From contig NZ_QGTH01000007.1 of NCBI RefSeq assembly GCF_003182075.1, forward strand, positions 34,769 to 98,768: 64,000 nucleotides of DNA, given 5' to 3'. The stretch is from Finegoldia magna. Lineage in GTDB: Bacteria; Bacillota; Clostridia; Tissierellales; Peptoniphilaceae. Made by a program: the position numbers and the translations under genes. The notes beneath the pieces are model-generated. The model was not told the DNA's origin. It ran no database searches and saw only the letters and a program-made list of their open reading frames with translations. Shown here piece after piece: positions 60,250 through 64,000 of this stretch (its first letter is position 1; each line of letters starts with the position of its first letter).

Positions 60250-61120
60250 TATTCACCTCGATTATTACAAAATCATCGCTATCAGATAACGAATCTGATA
60301 CTTCTAATCCACTCAAAGTTTTGCTAACGAAAACTTTCTTATCTGCAATCTCTACATTTCCCTTCGCTCTCACGATACTTTTTGAATCCAAAAACTTTTC
60401 CAAATCTTCTTTTGAATTGAATTTCAATTTCTTTTGAACATTGGTCTTAAACTTAGAATCCTCGTGAGAATGCTTATCGTGGTCGTGATGATGGTGTTTG
60501 CCACAGCATTTGTGACCGTCACCGTGACAACAACATTCGTGTTTGTCTTGCTTTTTATTATCATAAAATTCACTTACAATATCATTTGGATTTATCTTTC
60601 TGAAATCTTCCTTATGAATAATTGCATGCTTGTTAAATTGTTCGATTGAATTCTTCACTTCTTCGATTTTTTCTTCTTCCAAGTTTTCAATGTTCGTTAT
60701 GTATATTATATCAGCATTTTTTATTTGATCATTGAAAAATTCTCCGAAATCATCGTGAAAGCAAATGTAACTGTCGCAATCGACAATTGTCACGCATTTT
60801 TGGATTTGCAAATTCTCTTCGTCTTTCAAAACTTCCAATATATCCGTTAGCTTTGCAACTCCTGTCGGCTCAATTATGATGTACTCAAATTGGTCTTTGT
60901 CGATTTTGTGAATAATTTCCTTAAAATCGCTCTTCAATCCACAGCAAATACATCCCGAATTGATTTCAATTATATCGTCGTTTTTAATCAACATTGAATC
61001 AATACTCACATCACCAAATTCATTCTCCAATACCAAAGTATTTTTGGAAAAACCCAAAATGTGATTGATAAAAGTTGTCTTGCCTGAACCTAAAAATCCC
61101 GACACTATTATTGTTTTCAT
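60242..61120 (-). CDS. COG0523 (CobW-like) GTPase with His/Cys-rich loop
   Basis: A 293-residue G3E GTPase. Walker A GFLGSGKTTF (8-17), the metal motif CICCGL (CxCC, 57-62), EPTG (84-87). The usual guanine-specificity motif NKxD is replaced by TNIEN (142-146). A dense metal-binding loop follows (about 190-220): HECCCHGDGHKCCGKHHHHDHDKHSHE is present, listed here only by its His/Cys content across those positions. The C-terminal CobW_C-type domain ends the protein. Family members insert zinc or cobalt into client enzymes. It heads the seven-gene operon; ATG at 61120 is preferred over a GTG 12 bp upstream because GTGGGTG then serves as RBS. Confidence 0.82.
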   Translation of the reverse strand: MKTIIVSGFLGSGKTTFINHILGFSKNTLVLENEFGDVSIDSMLIKNDDIIEINSGCICCGLKSDFKEIIHKIDKDQFEYIIIEPTGVAKLTDILEVLKDEENLQIQKCVTIVDCDSYICFHDDFGEFFNDQIKNADIIYITNIENLEEEKIEEVKNSIEQFNKHAIIHKEDFRKINPNDIVSEFYDNKKQDKHECCCHGDGHKCCGKHHHHDHDKHSHEDSKFKTNVQKKLKFNSKEDLEKFLDSKSIVRAKGNVEIADKKVFVSKTLSGLEVSDSLSDSDDFVIIEVNNE

Positions 61121-61500
61121 ATTATCACCCACTCTAATTTTATCATATTATATATTGAATATTATCTAAATAATAATTACTTATTGGATAATTAAATAAA
61201 TCAACTTTCCGATTTTGATAAAGCATCTACTTTGCTATGATAAATTTTTATGATTATTTTTATCTTATATTCCTTTTTGTCAATTAAGAAATCATTATCA
61301 CAAAAATATTTTTGTGTTAAATTAAATGTTTTTAACCTACAAATCAATTTTATTAAGTTTTTATTTAATTTTAATGAATAAAAACTACAACTTATAAAAT
61401 ATTTCAATAAATGACTGAATTTTTCTATGATAAAATTATAATGAAATTTATAGCAACAAATTCATTAAATTATTTTTAAAATTTAAAAAGGAGGATTTAT
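61121..61500. promoter_or_regulatory. AT-rich divergent control region
   Basis: A 380-bp gap between the leftward corrinoid operon and the rightward methyltransferase-transporter pair. A leftward TATAAT (61147-61152) lies about 27 bp before the GTPase start; a rightward TATAAT lies near 61437-61442. I see no cobalamin riboswitch (no conserved B12-box) and no convincing gene. A 68-codon leftward frame (61201-61407) lacks an RBS and is low in complexity. Confidence 0.55.
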
Positions 61501-62574
61501 ATGTTCAAAGATGAGATGACTCCAAAGGAGAGAATGGAGGCCTTCTCAAAAGGTGAAGAAATGGACAGAATTCCAGTTGTTCCTGATATGGGCGTTACAA
61601 TGAGTGATTTTCTGGGATATAAAACTTGGGATTATTATTCAAATTCTGATGTAATCGCCGATACGGAAGTAGCTTTGTTCAAAAGGTTCTACCACGATTC
61701 CATCAGTGTGTCCACTACTTTAAGAGGAATGGCAGAAGCGATGGGAACTGAAATTTGGTATCCAGAAGACAGTATTTCCCAACTAAAAGATCCAGTTGTG
61801 AAAAAGGTCGAAGATATCGAAAAATTAAAAATCATCAATCCATTAAAAGATGGAAAGCTACCAGTGTTAATCGAAGCATTGGAAAAAATCAGAGATCAAG
61901 TCGGAGATGTTGCATCAATCGGTGCTGCAATGACTGGACCATTCTCTGTAGCCGCAAGTGTTTTGGGTACTGAAACTTTACTTCGTTGGATGGTTAAGAA
62001 AAAGGATGCCGTTCATAAAATTATGGATATCATAACAATCAATAACGGAGAATACATTAAGGAAGTTGGTAGTAGAGGATTTGGAATGGGATTTGCCGAT
62101 CCAGTTTCAAGTACTACTTTGATTCGTAAGAAACAATTCGAAGAATTTTCACTTCCATATTTGAAGAGAAATATTGCAGATGTTAAAAAATACTGTGGTT
62201 CTTCTGCAGGGTTACATATTTGTGGTGATTCTAAAGATTTGTGGCCACTATTAAAAGATTCTGGAATTGGTAACTTCTCACTTGATAACTGTGAAAGTTT
62301 ATTGGAAGCTAAGGAAATTCTTGGTAACGACATTGTTATCACAGGAAATGTTCCTCCAGTAGATGTTATGTATTTGGGAAATACTGAAGATGTTAAAAGA
62401 TCTGTAAAAGAATGTATCGACATCGGTTACGATTCTCCATGTGGATATGTGTTGTCTACAGGTTGTCAAATTCCAAAAGGAACAAAAATGGAAAATATCG
62501 ATGCGTTCATGGAATACGGACGTGAATTCGGAAATTATAAAAGATTAAAGGAGCTAAAAAATGAAACCAAATAA
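61501..62574 (+). CDS. URO-D-fold corrinoid methyltransferase, candidate substrate-specific enzyme
   Basis: A 357-residue TIM-barrel protein with the zinc triad His239 and Cys241 (GLHICGDS) and Cys322 (STGCQIPKGT). N-terminal TPKERMEAFSKGEEMDRIPVVPDM and central IGAAMTGPFSVAASVLGTETLL fit a methyltransferase rather than HemE, as the decarboxylase Arg loop is absent. Lying apart from the core operon and next to a transporter, it is the best candidate to take the methyl group from the unknown donor (methyltransferase I). Strong AAAGGAGG RBS. It overlaps the transporter gene by 14 bp. Confidence 0.8.
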   Translation: MFKDEMTPKERMEAFSKGEEMDRIPVVPDMGVTMSDFLGYKTWDYYSNSDVIADTEVALFKRFYHDSISVSTTLRGMAEAMGTEIWYPEDSISQLKDPVVKKVEDIEKLKIINPLKDGKLPVLIEALEKIRDQVGDVASIGAAMTGPFSVAASVLGTETLLRWMVKKKDAVHKIMDIITINNGEYIKEVGSRGFGMGFADPVSSTTLIRKKQFEEFSLPYLKRNIADVKKYCGSSAGLHICGDSKDLWPLLKDSGIGNFSLDNCESLLEAKEILGNDIVITGNVPPVDVMYLGNTEDVKRSVKECIDIGYDSPCGYVLSTGCQIPKGTKMENIDAFMEYGREFGNYKRLKELKNETK

Positions 62575-63886
62575 AAAAGCACTTCTTCCACTTGTAGTGT
62601 TTGTGCTATTCTATGTATTATCAGGTGTAGTATTGTCACTTCGTGGAGTAGAAATGCCATTCTATCAAATTCCTTCACCTATTTCTATAATGATTGGTGT
62701 TGCTGTAGCATTCATTATTTTTGAAGGAACTATCAACGAAAAAGCCGACGATTTTGTAAAAGGCTGTGGCGATGAAAACATAATTATCATGTGTATTATT
62801 TACTTATTAGCTGGAGCATTTGCTCAAGTTACTAAGGCAAGTGGCGCTGTAGATTCTGTTGTAAACTTCAGTTTATCAATCGTACCTGTAAACTTCTTGG
62901 TACCAGGAATTTTCTTGATTTCGACATTCTTGTCAATTGCGACTGGTTCATCTGTAGGATCAGTAGTAGCATTGGGACCTATAGTTTTCGGGGTTGCCGA
63001 AAAAATAGGAATCAATCCTGCTCTTATGCTTGCAGCTTTGATTTGTGGAGCAATGGCAGGAGATAACTTATCATTGATCTCAGATACAACAATCGCAGCT
63101 ACTAGAACACAAAATATCGGAATGAAACAAAAATTCGTAATGAACTCAAGATTTGCATTCCCAGCAATTATAATTTCTACAATTATTTTCGCAATCATAG
63201 GAAGACCAGAAACAACAATCACAATGGTTAAAGAAAGCTACAACTTGGTTTATGTAATTCCTTATTTATTAGTAATTGTAACTGCATTAATGGGAATGAA
63301 CGTATTATTGGTATTATTCTCTGGTACATTACTAGCTGGGATAATCGGTATGATTTACGGAAAGTTCGACACAATTATGTTGTCACAAACAATTTTTAAA
63401 GGATTTACAGGAGTATTAGAAATCTTCTTATTATCAATGTTCACTGGTGGTCTTGCCTACATGGTTAGAAAACACGGCGGTATTGATTGGATCATAATGA
63501 AAGTTAAGAAGAAAGTTAAAGGACAAAAAAGTGCTGAAGCTGCAATTGCAACATTAGTTGGACTTACAAACGCTGCTGTAGCAAACAATACAGTTTCTAT
63601 TTTGATTACTGGTCAAGTAGCAGCTGAAATGACAAAAGAATACGACGTATCACCTTCTCGTGTTGCATCACTTTTGGATACAACAAGCTGCGTTATCCAA
63701 GGAATTATCCCTTACGGAGCACAAATCTTAATCGCATCAGGACTTACTGCAGGAAAAGTTGCACCAACAGATATTCTTCCATTCATGGTAAACCAATACG
63801 TATTGTTAGCTATGATGATTCTAACAATCATAACAAGATTCGGAACAAAATCTGATCCTGCTACAGAAGTTCCAGACGCTAAATAG
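62561..63886 (+). CDS. NhaC-family transporter (annotated as Na+/H+ antiporter)
   Basis: A 441-residue membrane protein with about eleven to twelve segments. NhaC marks include STFLSIATGSSVGSVVALGPI, AALICGAMAGDNLSLISDTTIAATRTQNI and LVGLTNAAVANNTVSILITGQVAAEMTKEY. Some NhaC relatives exchange organic substrates instead of protons. Its overlap with a methyltransferase gene suggests it may import the methylated substrate, or pump sodium linked to methyl metabolism. Both are inference; plain Na+/H+ exchange remains possible. Confidence 0.8.
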   Translation: MKPNKKALLPLVVFVLFYVLSGVVLSLRGVEMPFYQIPSPISIMIGVAVAFIIFEGTINEKADDFVKGCGDENIIIMCIIYLLAGAFAQVTKASGAVDSVVNFSLSIVPVNFLVPGIFLISTFLSIATGSSVGSVVALGPIVFGVAEKIGINPALMLAALICGAMAGDNLSLISDTTIAATRTQNIGMKQKFVMNSRFAFPAIIISTIIFAIIGRPETTITMVKESYNLVYVIPYLLVIVTALMGMNVLLVLFSGTLLAGIIGMIYGKFDTIMLSQTIFKGFTGVLEIFLLSMFTGGLAYMVRKHGGIDWIIMKVKKKVKGQKSAEAAIATLVGLTNAAVANNTVSILITGQVAAEMTKEYDVSPSRVASLLDTTSCVIQGIIPYGAQILIASGLTAGKVAPTDILPFMVNQYVLLAMMILTIITRFGTKSDPATEVPDAK

Positions 63887-63946
63887 TAAAACAAAACACC
63901 TCATATGACCTGAACCCGTAAACACGGAATAATTTAATAATATTTT

Positions 63947-63998
63947 AAGCGGAATGTAATCTGTACATAACAGGGGACATTCCGTTTAATTTTGTTTT
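63947..63998 (+). terminator. Terminator of the methyltransferase-NhaC unit
   Basis: Stem AAGCGGAATGT / ACATTCCGTTT (63947-63957 and 63977-63987, one G-T pair) followed by a T-rich stretch to the window end, 60 bp after the stop of the transporter gene. Confidence 0.7.
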
Positions 63999-64000
63999 AA

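Noticed and set aside
61201..61407. Small leftward protein gene in the divergent control region
   Set aside because: AT-rich, low-complexity frame of 68 codons without an RBS; its placement overlaps probable promoters.
61121..61500. Cobalamin riboswitch before the corrinoid operon
   Set aside because: Expected from the operon's content, but I could not find the conserved B12-box or a matching fold on either strand.
57779..62574. Heme biosynthesis enzyme HemE (uroporphyrinogen decarboxylase)
   Set aside because: All three URO-D-fold proteins carry an H-x-C...C zinc triad and lack the N-terminal Arg-rich decarboxylase motif; they also sit with a corrinoid carrier and activator and not with heme genes.

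Overview
The window is a low-GC, Gram-positive type chromosome segment. The signs are strong GGAGG-type ribosome binding sites, frequent TTG and GTG starts, TTGACA/TATAAT promoters, lipobox lipoproteins, a PadR regulator, and a ComGA/ComGB pair. The gene content (complete Opp peptide transporter, BrnQ, a dicarboxylate/amino-acid symporter, M16, S9 and C39 peptidases, few sugar genes) fits an anaerobic, peptide-using member of the Peptoniphilaceae. Finegoldia magna or a close relative is my best guess, from general resemblance only. No rRNA, tRNA, CRISPR, phage or transposase gene was seen.

Layout. 0-3.1 kb: leftward unit of C39 peptidase, SpoU-type RNA methyltransferase, HAD phosphatase and queH. 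3.2-9.5 kb: a SAM methyltransferase faces a leftward five-gene unit (THUMP RNA methyltransferase, PAS-PP2C phosphatase, pgi, AI-2E-like membrane protein, HerA-like ATPase). 9.6-13.3 kb: PadR with a DUF1700/DUF4097 protein, DNA polymerase IV, and a membrane-anchored SH3-like protein. 13.4-19.2 kb: oppDFBCA behind a consensus promoter. 19.7-26.9 kb: divergent PfkB kinase, zinc-ribbon membrane protein, then a leftward unit of glycogen phosphorylase, thioredoxin-like protein, CorA, an unknown protein and folA. 27-36.4 kb: ddl-murF, a VTT-domain protein, a DAACS symporter, an RmlD-like reductase, exonuclease III and an M16 peptidase. 36.6-51.6 kb: comGB/comGA, an ABC exporter, an S9 peptidase with a YihY protein, a glycerate module (CdaR-like regulator, glycerate kinase, GntP-family permease), and an ABC-2 exporter. 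51.7-55.2 kb: BrnQ, a second VTT protein, and a YdjY-like lipoprotein.

The most interesting gene system is at 55.2-63.9 kb. A tightly packed leftward operon encodes a COG0523 GTPase with a His/Cys-rich loop, a short URO-D-fold protein, a corrinoid-binding protein, an MtaA/CmuA-type methyltransferase, a RACo/RamA-like ferredoxin-ASKHA corrinoid activator, a DUF4430 (transcobalamin-like) lipoprotein and an ECF S component. Divergent from it are another URO-D-fold methyltransferase and an NhaC-family transporter. Together they look like a self-contained corrinoid methyl-transfer pathway that includes its own cobamide capture and uptake, reactivation and metal supply; the methyl donor is unknown.

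Two non-coding signals stand out. A family of four dispersed repeats of about 157-174 bp (12.1, 21.9, 36.4 and 44.6 kb) has outer stems that differ in sequence between copies but stay complementary within each copy, suggesting a conserved folded element. A cluster of six DnaA-box-like sequences within 92 bp (41,532-41,623) lies far from any replication gene seen here. A possible small RNA with a Fur-like box lies at 19.5-19.7 kb.
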